A DNA stretch of 28,434 bases, from NCBI GenBank assembly GCA_049646585.1, contig JBARWC010000185.1, forward strand, positions 1 to 28,434, in the 5' to 3' direction. The notes under the pieces are model-generated. The model saw nothing but the letters and a program-made list of their open reading frames with translations, had not been told where the DNA came from and did no database searches. A program made the translations under genes and the position numbers. This stretch comes from G025836975 sp049646585 (lineage in GTDB: Bacteria; Pseudomonadota; Gammaproteobacteria; Burkholderiales; Burkholderiaceae_B). Position 1 is the first letter of the stretch, and each line of letters begins with the position of its first letter. Positions 6,792-13,984 of this stretch are shown in pieces.

Positions 6792-8078
6792 TTAGCGCAG
6801 GTTGTAGAACGCGTCGCGGCCGGGGTAGGAAGCGACCTCGGCCAGTTCTTCTTCGATACGAAGCAACTGGTTGTACTTGGCCATGCGATCGGAGCGCGAC
6901 AAGGAACCCGTCTTGATCTGCATGGCATTGGTGGCCACCGCGATATCGGCGATGGTGGAGTCCTCGGTTTCGCCCGAACGGTGGGAAATGACGGCCGTAT
7001 AGCCGGCGCGCTTGGCCATTTCAATGGCGGCGAAGGTTTCGGTCAGGGTGCCGATCTGGTTGATCTTGATCAGGATGGAATTGGCGATGCCCTGGTCTAT
7101 GCCTTGCTTGAGTATCTTGGTGTTGGTGACGAACAGGTCGTCGCCCACCAGCTGGACGCGCTTGCTTAACTGGTCGGACAGCAGCTTCCAGCCCTCCCAG
7201 TCATTCTCGGCCATGCCGTCTTCGATGGAGATGATGGGGTATTTGTCGCACCAGGTGGCCAGCAGGTTGGCGAAATCCCGCGACGTCAGGGAAATGCCGC
7301 CTTCGCCGGCCAGGTGGTACTTGCCGTCGCGATAGAACTCGGAACTGGCGCAATCCAGGCCCAATGCGATCTGCGAGCCCGCTTCGTAGCCGGCTTCGGA
7401 AATGGCCTGCAGTATCAGTTGGATGGCGGCCTCGTGGTTGGCCACGTTGGGCGCGAAACCACCCTCGTCGCCCACGGCGGTGGACATGCCTTGCTTGTTG
7501 ATCAGTTTCTTCAGCGAGTGGAAGACTTCGGCGCCCATGCGCAGCGATTCGCGGAAGCTGGTGGCGCCTATGGGCAGGATCATGAATTCCTGCAGGTCCA
7601 GCGTGTTGTTGGCGTGCGCCCCGCCGTTGATGACGTTCATCATGGGCACAGGCATCTGCATGGGGCCGCTGCCGCCGAAATAACGGTACAGCGAAAGACC
7701 GGAATCATCGGCGGCGGCGCGGGCCACGGCCATGCTGGCGGCCAGGATGGCGTTGGCGCCCAAGCGGCTTTTCGATTCGGTGCCGTCCAGGTCGATCAGG
7801 CTGCGGTCGACGAAGGTTTGTTCCTGCGCGTCCAGGCCCATGAGCGCTTCGGAGATTTCGGTATTCAGGTTCTCGACGGCACGCAGCACGCCTTTGCCCA
7901 GATAGCGCTTTTCATCGCCGTCGCGCAGCTCGATGGCTTCCCGCGAACCGGTGGATGCGCCCGAGGGCACGGCGGCCCGGCCCATTGCGCCCGATTCCAG
8001 CAAAACGTCGCATTCGACGGTGGGATTGCCGCGAGAGTCGAGAATTTCACGACCGATGATATCTACGATTGCACTCAT
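6792..8078 (-). CDS. eno: Enolase (phosphopyruvate hydratase)
   Basis: Interconverts 2-phosphoglycerate and phosphoenolpyruvate in glycolysis; Mg-dependent and cytoplasmic (some enolase also sits in the RNA degradosome). The 428-residue length is standard. Recognisable segments are IIGREILDSRGNPTVECDV at the N-terminus, the mobile loop PSGASTGSREAIELRD, MMNVINGGAHANN, the catalytic VGDEGGFAPN, and SHRSGETEDSTIADIAV. The start at 8078 gives the canonical MSAIVDIIGREILDS; the frame remains open 90 bases further upstream but without family similarity. It is separated from kdsA by a 5.7-kb block of accessory genes, although these two are usually close in beta-proteobacteria. Confidence 0.98.
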   Translation of the reverse strand: MSAIVDIIGREILDSRGNPTVECDVLLESGAMGRAAVPSGASTGSREAIELRDGDEKRYLGKGVLRAVENLNTEISEALMGLDAQEQTFVDRSLIDLDGTESKSRLGANAILAASMAVARAAADDSGLSLYRYFGGSGPMQMPVPMMNVINGGAHANNTLDLQEFMILPIGATSFRESLRMGAEVFHSLKKLINKQGMSTAVGDEGGFAPNVANHEAAIQLILQAISEAGYEAGSQIALGLDCASSEFYRDGKYHLAGEGGISLTSRDFANLLATWCDKYPIISIEDGMAENDWEGWKLLSDQLSKRVQLVGDDLFVTNTKILKQGIDQGIANSILIKINQIGTLTETFAAIEMAKRAGYTAVISHRSGETEDSTIADIAVATNAMQIKTGSLSRSDRMAKYNQLLRIEEELAEVASYPGRDAFYNLR

Positions 8079-8098
8079 GATTTTGACTGTCCTGCTTG

Positions 8099-8128
8099 AA
8101 TATAGGGTTACGCTGAAAGGGCTGTCCA
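8099..8128 (-). promoter_or_regulatory. Possible promoter for eno
   Basis: On the minus strand TGGACA (8128-8123) and TATATT (8104-8099) are 18 bases apart, with the eno ATG about 20 bases beyond the -10. A second -10-like TACAAT lies farther upstream (8181-8176). The rest of the 154-base gap up to the marR stop holds an inverted repeat, ACATCA/TGATGT (8207-8212/8221-8226), and nothing else recognisable. Confidence 0.4.
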
Positions 8129-8232
8129 AGGCGCTTGCGAGGGCTGAATCCGATAGGAACAAGCGCAAACGCCCGATTGTACCCCGCAGCCGCGCGGTGG
8201 CGGGTTACATCAAGTTTAAATGATGTGAATTT

Positions 8233-8658
8233 TTACGCATCGCGCCGCAGACGCTCTTCCAGCGTATGCAGCATGGCGCTTAGCTGATCCAGTTGCGCGG
8301 TGGACAAATCATCGAACATATTTTCGATGAAAGCCGTGCGGCGCGGCAAGGTGGACAGTACGATGTCGCGGCCGCTGGGCGTCAAGGCGACGTTGGTCAG
8401 ACGGTTGTCGGCCGGATCGGCGTGGCGCTCCACCCACCCCATCTGTTCTATGGTTTTGATCTGGCGCGTCAGAGCCGCCGGGTCCATGGGCAGTTCTTGC
8501 GCCAGTTGCTTCTGGGATAGCTCCCCCGCACGGTGCAGGGCCAGCAATATACGCCAGCGCGGCATGGAATGGCCGACGCCGGCTTCAAAGGCGGACATCA
8601 GCGCGCGATAGGTTCGGCCCAACTGCTGTATGGCTTGCAACTGCGGGATATCAGCCAT
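8233..8658 (-). CDS. MarR-family transcriptional regulator
   Basis: A 141-residue winged-helix regulator. Helices for dimerisation flank a central wHTH at about residues 45-100 (LSQKQLAQELPMDPAALTRQIKTIE as recognition region, then the wing ERHADPADNRLTNVALTPSG containing the family's D-x-R signature). Its ATG lies inside the last codons of the efflux-pump gene (8-base overlap), so the two are translationally coupled. Regulators of this family commonly repress their own efflux operon and are released by phenolic or drug ligands. The repeated site at 10278-10316 in front of the pump is the likely operator. Confidence 0.93.
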   Translation of the reverse strand: MADIPQLQAIQQLGRTYRALMSAFEAGVGHSMPRWRILLALHRAGELSQKQLAQELPMDPAALTRQIKTIEQMGWVERHADPADNRLTNVALTPSGRDIVLSTLPRRTAFIENMFDDLSTAQLDQLSAMLHTLEERLRRDA

Positions 8659-10273
8659 TGGCGTCGCCCTGAGTAACCGGCGGCTTGACGGCGCTCACCG
8701 TGCGCGTCAAACGGATCAGCGGCAAGCGATAGACCCATGCCAGCCCTAGCATCGACACCAGCAGGGCGGTCGCCAGGCCGTAATGCACCGCCGACACCAA
8801 AGCCGACCGCGCCAGCTCGATGAACAGGTCGCCCGACAAACCCTGGCGCAGCAAATGCCCCATGAAATCGCTTTGCACGGAATGGTTGACCAGCACCTGC
8901 GGATCCTGCAGCATGCCCAGCCAGGATGTGCCCTGGCCCTGCGGCACCGCCTCGCGCACGCCGCTGACATAATAATTGGTGACCAGGGCGCCGACGATGG
9001 TGGTGCCCAGCATGCCGCCTATCATGCGCACCGATTGCAGCATGGCGGTGGATATCCCCAGCAGTGAGCGCCCCGCCGTCTCTTGCGCGAAAACGGTCAG
9101 GTTGGGCATGACGAAGCCCAGCCCCAGGCCGGCCAGCACCATATAGGCGATGACCAGCGGCCTGGGCGTGGATTGCACCATCACGGTCATGCCCGCGCAA
9201 GCCACGATCATCAGGGCGAAACCGGCATAAAGCATGTGGTTGGGCTTGGACAGGCGGACAATGATGCGCGCGTTGGTGACGCTGCCCAGGGTGATGCAAA
9301 CGACCATGGGTGTGATCAGCAGCCCGACCTCCCGCGGCGTCATGCCGAAGCCGCCCTGCAGGAGCAGCGGTATGTAGAACAGCAGCGCAAACATGACGAA
9401 ACCCAGGAGCAGCGACAGGCAGAACAAGGTCGCCAGGCTTTTGTTGCGGAACATATCCAAGGGCAGCAGGGGTTGCGGACAGCGTCTTTCCCAATACAGC
9501 AGCGCGGCGAAAGCGATCAGGGACGACAAGCCCAGCAGGACCATGGACAGGCTGGCCCCGTGCACCGGCAGCAGCTCGACGAACAATTGCAGGCTGCCCA
9601 GGCCCAGGGCGATAAGCACGGCCCCTTGCCAGTCCAGGCGAATATCCTTGGACGGCGTCTGGCGTATGCGGGGCAGGAAGCGCCAGACGAAATACAGGCT
9701 GAACAGCCCTATGGGCAGGTTCACGAAGAACACCGAACGCCAACCGGCGTATTGAGTCAGGAAACCGCCCAGGGAAGGGCCGAAGGCATTGGCGATGCCG
9801 AAGGCGGCGCTAAGCAGCATCTGCCAGCGCAGGCGCACGTGCGAATCGGGAAACAGGTCGGGTACGCAGGCGAAGGCCGTGCCGATCAGCATGCCCCCGC
9901 CTATCCCTTGCAAGGCGCGCGCCAAAGCCAGCTGCAACATGGTGTTGGACAAGCCGGACGCAATCGATGCCAGCATGAACACGATGATGGAGGCGACAAC
10001 GAAGGGCTTGCGGCCATAGTAGTCGCCCAGGCGGCCGAAGATGGGAATGGTGATGACCGAGGTCAGCAAGTAAGCCGTGGCCACCCAGGCATAGAGCTCG
10101 AAGCCATTGAGCTCGGCCACGATGGTGGGCAGCGCCGTCCCGACCACCGTCTGGTCCACAGCGATGATCATGGTCACGAAACACAGCCCCAACATGGCCA
10201 GCAGCGACTGGCGCACCGACAGGACACGCCCGGTTTCGATGGATGGAGTAAGGGGAGTGGCGGCCATGTTCAA
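8651..10273 (-). CDS. MFS multidrug efflux transporter, DHA2 family (EmrB/QacA type, 14 membrane segments)
   Basis: A 540-residue proton-driven drug exporter of the inner membrane. It shows the first-helix acidic motif AVDQTVVGTALPTIV, MFS motif A (GRLGDYYGRKP, near residues 100-110) and the antiporter motif C glycine/proline cluster GIANAFGPSLGGF in helix 5. Its 14 hydrophobic spans match DHA2. No HlyD/EmrA-type membrane-fusion gene is adjacent, so it probably works alone across the inner membrane. The gene leads an operon with marR, which overlaps its 3' end by 8 bases. Substrates are unknown. Confidence 0.92.
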   Translation of the reverse strand: MNMAATPLTPSIETGRVLSVRQSLLAMLGLCFVTMIIAVDQTVVGTALPTIVAELNGFELYAWVATAYLLTSVITIPIFGRLGDYYGRKPFVVASIIVFMLASIASGLSNTMLQLALARALQGIGGGMLIGTAFACVPDLFPDSHVRLRWQMLLSAAFGIANAFGPSLGGFLTQYAGWRSVFFVNLPIGLFSLYFVWRFLPRIRQTPSKDIRLDWQGAVLIALGLGSLQLFVELLPVHGASLSMVLLGLSSLIAFAALLYWERRCPQPLLPLDMFRNKSLATLFCLSLLLGFVMFALLFYIPLLLQGGFGMTPREVGLLITPMVVCITLGSVTNARIIVRLSKPNHMLYAGFALMIVACAGMTVMVQSTPRPLVIAYMVLAGLGLGFVMPNLTVFAQETAGRSLLGISTAMLQSVRMIGGMLGTTIVGALVTNYYVSGVREAVPQGQGTSWLGMLQDPQVLVNHSVQSDFMGHLLRQGLSGDLFIELARSALVSAVHYGLATALLVSMLGLAWVYRLPLIRLTRTVSAVKPPVTQGDANG

Positions 10274-10277
10274 GCTT

Positions 10278-10316
10278 TGGATAAGTCAATCATTGATAAG
10301 TCAACGATTTTATCAA
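10278..10316 (-). promoter_or_regulatory. Repeated operator-like sites upstream of the efflux pump
   Basis: GATAAGTCAA occurs at 10280-10289 and 10295-10304, an exact 15-base period. Each copy is part of an imperfect dyad of the TTGA-N4-TCAA kind. The second copy also pairs as TTGATAA (10293-10299) with TTATCAA (10310-10316). The sites end a few bases before the pump's start codon, where a MarR dimer would block transcription or initiation. The rest of the 123-base gap up to the DUF1330 stop shows no clear -35/-10 pair. Confidence 0.55.
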
Positions 10317-10396
10317 GGCCGGGCCAGCGATGCAAGAACAGGCAAGAATTGCCCGCTCCCGGCCTTCGCTACAGGACGGTATTGCCGCCCGTGGCG

Positions 10397-10681
10397 TCAA
10401 GCCCCTTCGACGATATACATATTCATGACGGCGGCGCGCTCGCGGACATTGCGGGCGCGGCGGTATTGCGCCGAATTGTAGAAGGCGCGCGCGGCGGCCA
10501 TATTGGGGAACTGCAGCATCACCGTCCGCCCCGGGTCGCGCCCTTCCAGGGTTTCCGTCTTGCCACCCCGCACCAGCACCTTTACATCGTGCGCACGCAT
10601 GGCCAGCGTGGAAAAGCGGCGGTACTCCTCGTATTTCTCGGGATTGGTCACAAAGACGTTGGCGATTACGTAGGCAGTCAT
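10397..10681 (-). CDS. DUF1330 domain protein (dimeric alpha-beta barrel fold)
   Basis: A 94-residue protein beginning MTAYVIANVFVTNPEKYEEY, the typical DUF1330 N-terminus. It ends in the family's conserved F-Y-N-S-x-x-Y region (RAFYNSAQYRRARNVRERAA). The fold is ferredoxin-like and related to stress-responsive small barrels; no reaction is established. In Burkholderia and relatives, as I recall, a DUF1330 gene sits between kdsA and eno, so this is probably an original member of the cluster with the flanking blocks inserted around it. ATG 10681 is chosen over a longer version because it matches the family N-terminus. Confidence 0.85.
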   Translation of the reverse strand: MTAYVIANVFVTNPEKYEEYRRFSTLAMRAHDVKVLVRGGKTETLEGRDPGRTVMLQFPNMAAARAFYNSAQYRRARNVRERAAVMNMYIVEGA

Positions 10682-10810
10682 GAAAGAACTCATTCTTATG
10701 GCAGCAAGCGCTGTAAGCAATCACTATACAAGATCGCGCCCGCCGCCCCACTTCGGCCAGGCGGTCTGAATATCGGGTTTCAGGGTTTACGCCTATCCAT
10801 CCAGAAAAAA

Positions 10811-10848
10811 TTGACGATTAGTATAAATTTAGATAATCTGTATAAATG
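10811..10848 (+). promoter_or_regulatory. AT-rich promoter/operator of the regulator-hydrolase-Bug-RidA operon; probable leaderless start
   Basis: TTGACG (10811-10816) is a good -35, and GATAAT (10832-10837) a -10 with a short 15-base spacer. Transcription would start at about 10844-10846, that is at the ATG of the first gene. A TAA stop (10843-10845) abuts that ATG in frame and no Shine-Dalgarno is present, which supports leaderless translation. GTATAAAT is repeated at 10821-10828 and 10840-10847, and AGATAATCT (10831-10839) is a dyad in between: a symmetric arrangement suited to autoregulation. The stretch is strikingly AT-rich against its surroundings. Confidence 0.55.
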
Positions 10849-11478
10849 AAAGAGACAAACGATGCCGCGGCGCAAGCCCACCTGCTAGCTCAACTGGACA
10901 AGATCGCCGAAGGCATAGGCGCCACCTTCGAGCCTTTCTGCGAGGTGGTCGTGCACGACCTGACCGACCCCAAGCACGCCATCGCCTGCATCAAGAACAA
11001 TCTTTCCGGCCGGCAGGTCGGCGACCCGGCGACCGAATTGGGCCTGGCCCGCATTCTCGACGACCAGTACCCGCAGGTCCTGGCCGGCTACCCCAATCAG
11101 TTTTCGGACGGCAGGCGGGCCAAGAGCTCGTCCATCGGCATCAAGGACGCCAAGGGCCGCTACGTGGCGGCCTTATGCCTGAACATCGACATCAGCCTAT
11201 TCCAAAGCCTGTCGGTCCTGCTCGATAAATTCACCTCCACCGCCCAGACAGGTGCCCACGACACCCTGGACCCCGGCAATGCCGCCATGCTGCGCGCGAA
11301 GATCGACGAGCTCTCCGCCGCGCTGGCCACCACGCCGCGCGCGCTCAGCAAGAAAGACAGAAAGGCGCTGGTACGCCGGCTCAAGGAAGAAGGCTTCCTG
11401 GAAATCAGGAACGCCGCCGCCGTGGTCGCGCAGCACCTGGGCGTCTCGCGGGCCACCGTCTACGGCGACGCCAAATGA
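10846..11478 (+). CDS. YheO/DauR-type transcriptional regulator (PAS-like sensor plus HTH)
   Basis: A 210-residue protein with a YheO-like PAS domain (about 20-130; conserved FCEVVVHDLTDPKHAI and SSSIGIKDAKGRYVAALCLNID) and a C-terminal DNA-binding helix-turn-helix (about 150-208; EEGFLEIRNAAAVVAQHLGVSRATVYGDAK). This is the architecture of DauR, the repressor of D-arginine catabolism in Pseudomonas, and of E. coli YheO. It heads a four-gene operon and overlaps the next gene by ATGA (11475-11478), so it most likely senses that pathway's substrate. The start is fixed by the in-frame TAA directly before the ATG. Confidence 0.9.
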   Translation: MKETNDAAAQAHLLAQLDKIAEGIGATFEPFCEVVVHDLTDPKHAIACIKNNLSGRQVGDPATELGLARILDDQYPQVLAGYPNQFSDGRRAKSSSIGIKDAKGRYVAALCLNIDISLFQSLSVLLDKFTSTAQTGAHDTLDPGNAAMLRAKIDELSAALATTPRALSKKDRKALVRRLKEEGFLEIRNAAAVVAQHLGVSRATVYGDAK

Positions 11479-12413
11479 ACGCAAACGGCAAGGCCGCGCC
11501 ATCGCCCCCATTTGAACCCTCATCCCTTAGCGCCATGACACACACAGACATCGAACTGCAATTCAACCCACGGGTTTCCATCGCCCCGTCGGAAGTCGAA
11601 CGCTATGCCGCAAGAGCGTCGGCGCTAAGCCTGGCCACGCGCGAACGATGGTCGCAGCGCAAGGCCTGCCGCCTGGACGTGCCTTACGGCGAATCCCGGC
11701 TTGCGACCCTGGACATATTCCCCGTGGCCGATCCCAATGCGCCCCTGCATGTCTTCCTGCACGGCGGCTACTGGCGGGGCCGCGACAAGTCGGACTACAG
11801 CTTCGTTGCCGATGCCCTGGCGCCTCACGGCATATCGACCATCGTCATGAATTACGACCTGTGCCCGGAGGTCGAGGTGGACGCGATCGTCGCGCAGGTC
11901 AAGCGCGGCTTTTCCTGGATACGCGCCAACGCCGACGCTTTCTCATGCAGTGCGCAAAATCTGACCGCGTCCGGGCATTCGGCCGGCGCCCATCTGATCG
12001 CGGCGGCGCTGTCCGGCCCCGGCCATCAGGACGGGCCCCGCGCCGCGCTGCTGATCAGCGGCATCTACGAGCTGGAGCCTGTGCTGCACATCACCGTGAA
12101 CGAGCAGATACGCTTGCGGCCGGAGGCGGTCGACGGGCTGAGCCCGATGCGGCACCCACCCAGCGGCTCCCCCAGCCTGGCCATCGTGGCCGGCACGGCC
12201 GAGCCGGCCGCCTGGGTGGCGCAAAGCCGCGATTTCGCGAATGTATGCAAGCGGCAAGGGCTGGATTGCCTGTACGGGGAAATGCCCAATGACGATCACT
12301 ATTCCATCATGACGCATCTCGAATCGCCCAACAGCTGGCTAAGCCGGCTGGTCGCCGGCATGGCGCTGCAAGCCTCCGATTTCCCAACCACCAACCGTAT
12401 CGATAAAACATGA
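11475..12413 (+). CDS. Alpha/beta hydrolase, kynurenine formamidase-like
   Basis: A 312-residue hydrolase. It has the oxyanion motif HGGYW (residues 96-100), the nucleophile elbow GHSAG (Ser169), a probable acid Glu243 in AGTAEPAAW, and the catalytic His275 in DDHYS. HGGYW with GHSAG is characteristic of arylformamidase/BNA7-type enzymes, which cleave N-formyl or related amide/ester bonds; the true substrate is unknown. No tryptophan dioxygenase or kynureninase is near, so kynurenine breakdown is not indicated. The start overlaps the regulator stop; ATG 11535 (residue 21) is an alternative giving a more usual N-terminus. The stop overlaps the next start by ATGA (12410-12413). Confidence 0.85.
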   Translation: MNANGKAAPSPPFEPSSLSAMTHTDIELQFNPRVSIAPSEVERYAARASALSLATRERWSQRKACRLDVPYGESRLATLDIFPVADPNAPLHVFLHGGYWRGRDKSDYSFVADALAPHGISTIVMNYDLCPEVEVDAIVAQVKRGFSWIRANADAFSCSAQNLTASGHSAGAHLIAAALSGPGHQDGPRAALLISGIYELEPVLHITVNEQIRLRPEAVDGLSPMRHPPSGSPSLAIVAGTAEPAAWVAQSRDFANVCKRQGLDCLYGEMPNDDHYSIMTHLESPNSWLSRLVAGMALQASDFPTTNRIDKT

Positions 12414-13411
12414 GAAACAGCCCTTTGCGACGCCTCGTCGCCCCAGCGTTCGCCGCCGCTCTCATGGGCGCGGCCTTTCTTGCTCCCGCCGGCGCGGCTG
12501 ACGGATTTCCCCAATCCGACAAAAGCATACGCCTGATCATTCCCTTCTCGCCCGGCGGCGTCACCGACACCAGCGGCCGCATCATCGCCGAGGGCCTGTC
12601 CAAGCGGCTGGGCACCCAGGTGGTGGCCGAGAACCGACCCGGCGCCTCCGGCAACATCGGCACCAATGCCGTCATGCACGCCGCGCCGGACGGCTACACG
12701 CTGATGCTGGCGCTGGACGGCAGCCTGGTCATCAACCCGCACGTTATGAAAAGCATGGCCGGCTTCAACCCCGCCACTAGCCTGACGCCGGTCGGCAACA
12801 TCGGCAATTCCACCATCATCCTGGTGGCCCACCCCAGCGTGCAGGCCAATACCCTGAAGGAAGTCATCGAGCTGTCCAAGAAAACGCCCGAAGGTCTGTC
12901 CTACGGCACCTCGGGCACGGCCAGCATCGTGCATATCGCGGGCGAACTCCTGACGCAAAAGACCGGCGCCAAGCTGGTCCATGTTCCCTACAAGGGCGGC
13001 GCGCCGGCGGTCAACGATGTGGTGGCCGGCCATATCCCCCTGGCCTTCGTATCGGCCGCCTCGGTCCAGGGCTACCTGAATCTGGGCCAGTTGAAGGCCA
13101 TTGCCGTGCCCACCGCCAAGCGTTCCCCCTTCTACCCCAAGGTCCAGACCTTCCAGGAGAACGGCGTGGCGGACTTCAACGTCAGCTCGTGGGTGGGCCT
13201 GATGGCGCCGCCCAAGACGCCGCCCGCCATTGTCGAGAAGCTCAATGCGGAACTGAATGCGGTGCTGGCCGACCCCGGCACGGTGGAGCGCCTGAACGGC
13301 ATGGGCATCGAACCCCTGCCCGGCACGGCGCAAGACTTCACCGCGATGATCAACGCCAACTTCACGCTATTCGACGGTGTGATAAAAAGCTCGGGTATCC
13401 GCCTGGATTAA
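12410..13411 (+). CDS. Bug/TctC-family periplasmic solute-binding protein (tripartite tricarboxylate transporter receptor type)
   Basis: A 333-residue secreted binding protein. The N-terminus is a signal peptide (basic RNSPLRR, a hydrophobic run, cleavage probably after APAGA near residue 29). Mature-protein family signatures are IRLIIPFSPGGVTDTSGR, VVAENRPGASGNIGTN and VPYKGGAPAVNDVVAGHI, which bind carboxylates or small amides through backbone and water contacts. No TctA/TctB permease genes are adjacent, which is common for the large Bug families of Alcaligenaceae; it may use a distant permease or act as a sensor. Its position after the hydrolase suggests it binds that enzyme's substrate. 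Confidence 0.94.
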   Translation: MRNSPLRRLVAPAFAAALMGAAFLAPAGAADGFPQSDKSIRLIIPFSPGGVTDTSGRIIAEGLSKRLGTQVVAENRPGASGNIGTNAVMHAAPDGYTLMLALDGSLVINPHVMKSMAGFNPATSLTPVGNIGNSTIILVAHPSVQANTLKEVIELSKKTPEGLSYGTSGTASIVHIAGELLTQKTGAKLVHVPYKGGAPAVNDVVAGHIPLAFVSAASVQGYLNLGQLKAIAVPTAKRSPFYPKVQTFQENGVADFNVSSWVGLMAPPKTPPAIVEKLNAELNAVLADPGTVERLNGMGIEPLPGTAQDFTAMINANFTLFDGVIKSSGIRLD

Positions 13412-13472
13412 CCTGCCGGCTTTCGCCCGAGGGCCGGCGATCCCGGCCCTCCCCCCTTGAATCAAGAGTCAC

Positions 13473-13883
13473 ATGAATCACAGCATCAACAGCCGTATCC
13501 GCAGCGTCAACAGCACCGCCATGCCCGCACCCGGCGGGCATTATTCCCATGTTTGCATCGCCGCGGGGCTGGCCCATATATCGGGCCAGTTGCCCATGGA
13601 CCCGCAAGGCAAGCCCATGACGGGCCAGCCCTTCGAGGCTCAGGCCCTACGGGTCCTGGACAATCTGGGGGCTTGCCTGCAAGCGGTCGGGCTGACCCCG
13701 CAGGATCTGGTCCAGGTACGCATCTACCTGACCGACATGGAAAACTGGCCGCGTTTCAACCAATACTACGCCGCCTGGCTGGGCGAGCACCGGCCCGCCC
13801 GCATCATTGCGGGCGTCTCCACCTTGCACTACGGCCTGGAACTGGAAGTGGAAGCGGTGGCGCTGGCCGCCCCTGAAGACTGA
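13473..13883 (+). CDS. RidA-family (YjgF/YER057c/UK114) imine/enamine deaminase
   Basis: A 136-residue small trimeric enzyme. The catalytic Arg110 (RPARIIAG) and the Glu125 fifteen residues later (LELEVEAVAL) occupy the places of E. coli RidA Arg105 and Glu120, so deaminase activity is likely. The N-terminal segment SHVCIAAGLAHISGQLPMDPQG is typical. It closes the operon 61 bases after the binding-protein gene. Pathway-specific RidA members remove reactive enamine/imine intermediates, as RutC or aminomuconate deaminases do, so this one probably handles a nitrogenous product formed after the upstream hydrolase. ATG 13473 is preceded by no strong ribosome site. Confidence 0.9.
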   Translation: MNHSINSRIRSVNSTAMPAPGGHYSHVCIAAGLAHISGQLPMDPQGKPMTGQPFEAQALRVLDNLGACLQAVGLTPQDLVQVRIYLTDMENWPRFNQYYAAWLGEHRPARIIAGVSTLHYGLELEVEAVALAAPED

Positions 13884-13965
13884 CTGCGCCAGCGTCGACC
13901 TAGGCGCCGGCCCGCAGCGCCCACGCCTGGAGTCAGATGAGGCTTGCCAAAGACACGACAGCGGG

Positions 13966-13984
13966 AAAAAGCGCTACAGCGCTT
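13966..13984 (-). terminator. Intrinsic terminator overlapping the kdsA stop codon
   Basis: On the minus strand AAGCGC (13984-13979), loop TGTA and GCGCTT (13974-13969) form a 6-bp stem that runs straight into five T (13970-13966). The TAG stop of kdsA (13976-13974) lies in loop and stem. It stops pyrG-kdsA transcription from entering the convergent operon. Confidence 0.7.

Noticed and set aside
8207..8226. Inverted repeat ACATCA/TGATGT between marR and eno as a terminator or MarR site
   Set aside because: The stem is short and AT-rich with no following T run on the minus strand, and it does not resemble the repeats before the efflux pump.
9083..10849. A 588-codon plus-strand frame across the efflux pump and DUF1330 genes
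   Set aside because: Gln/His/Gly-rich shadow translation crossing two real minus-strand genes and intergenic DNA.
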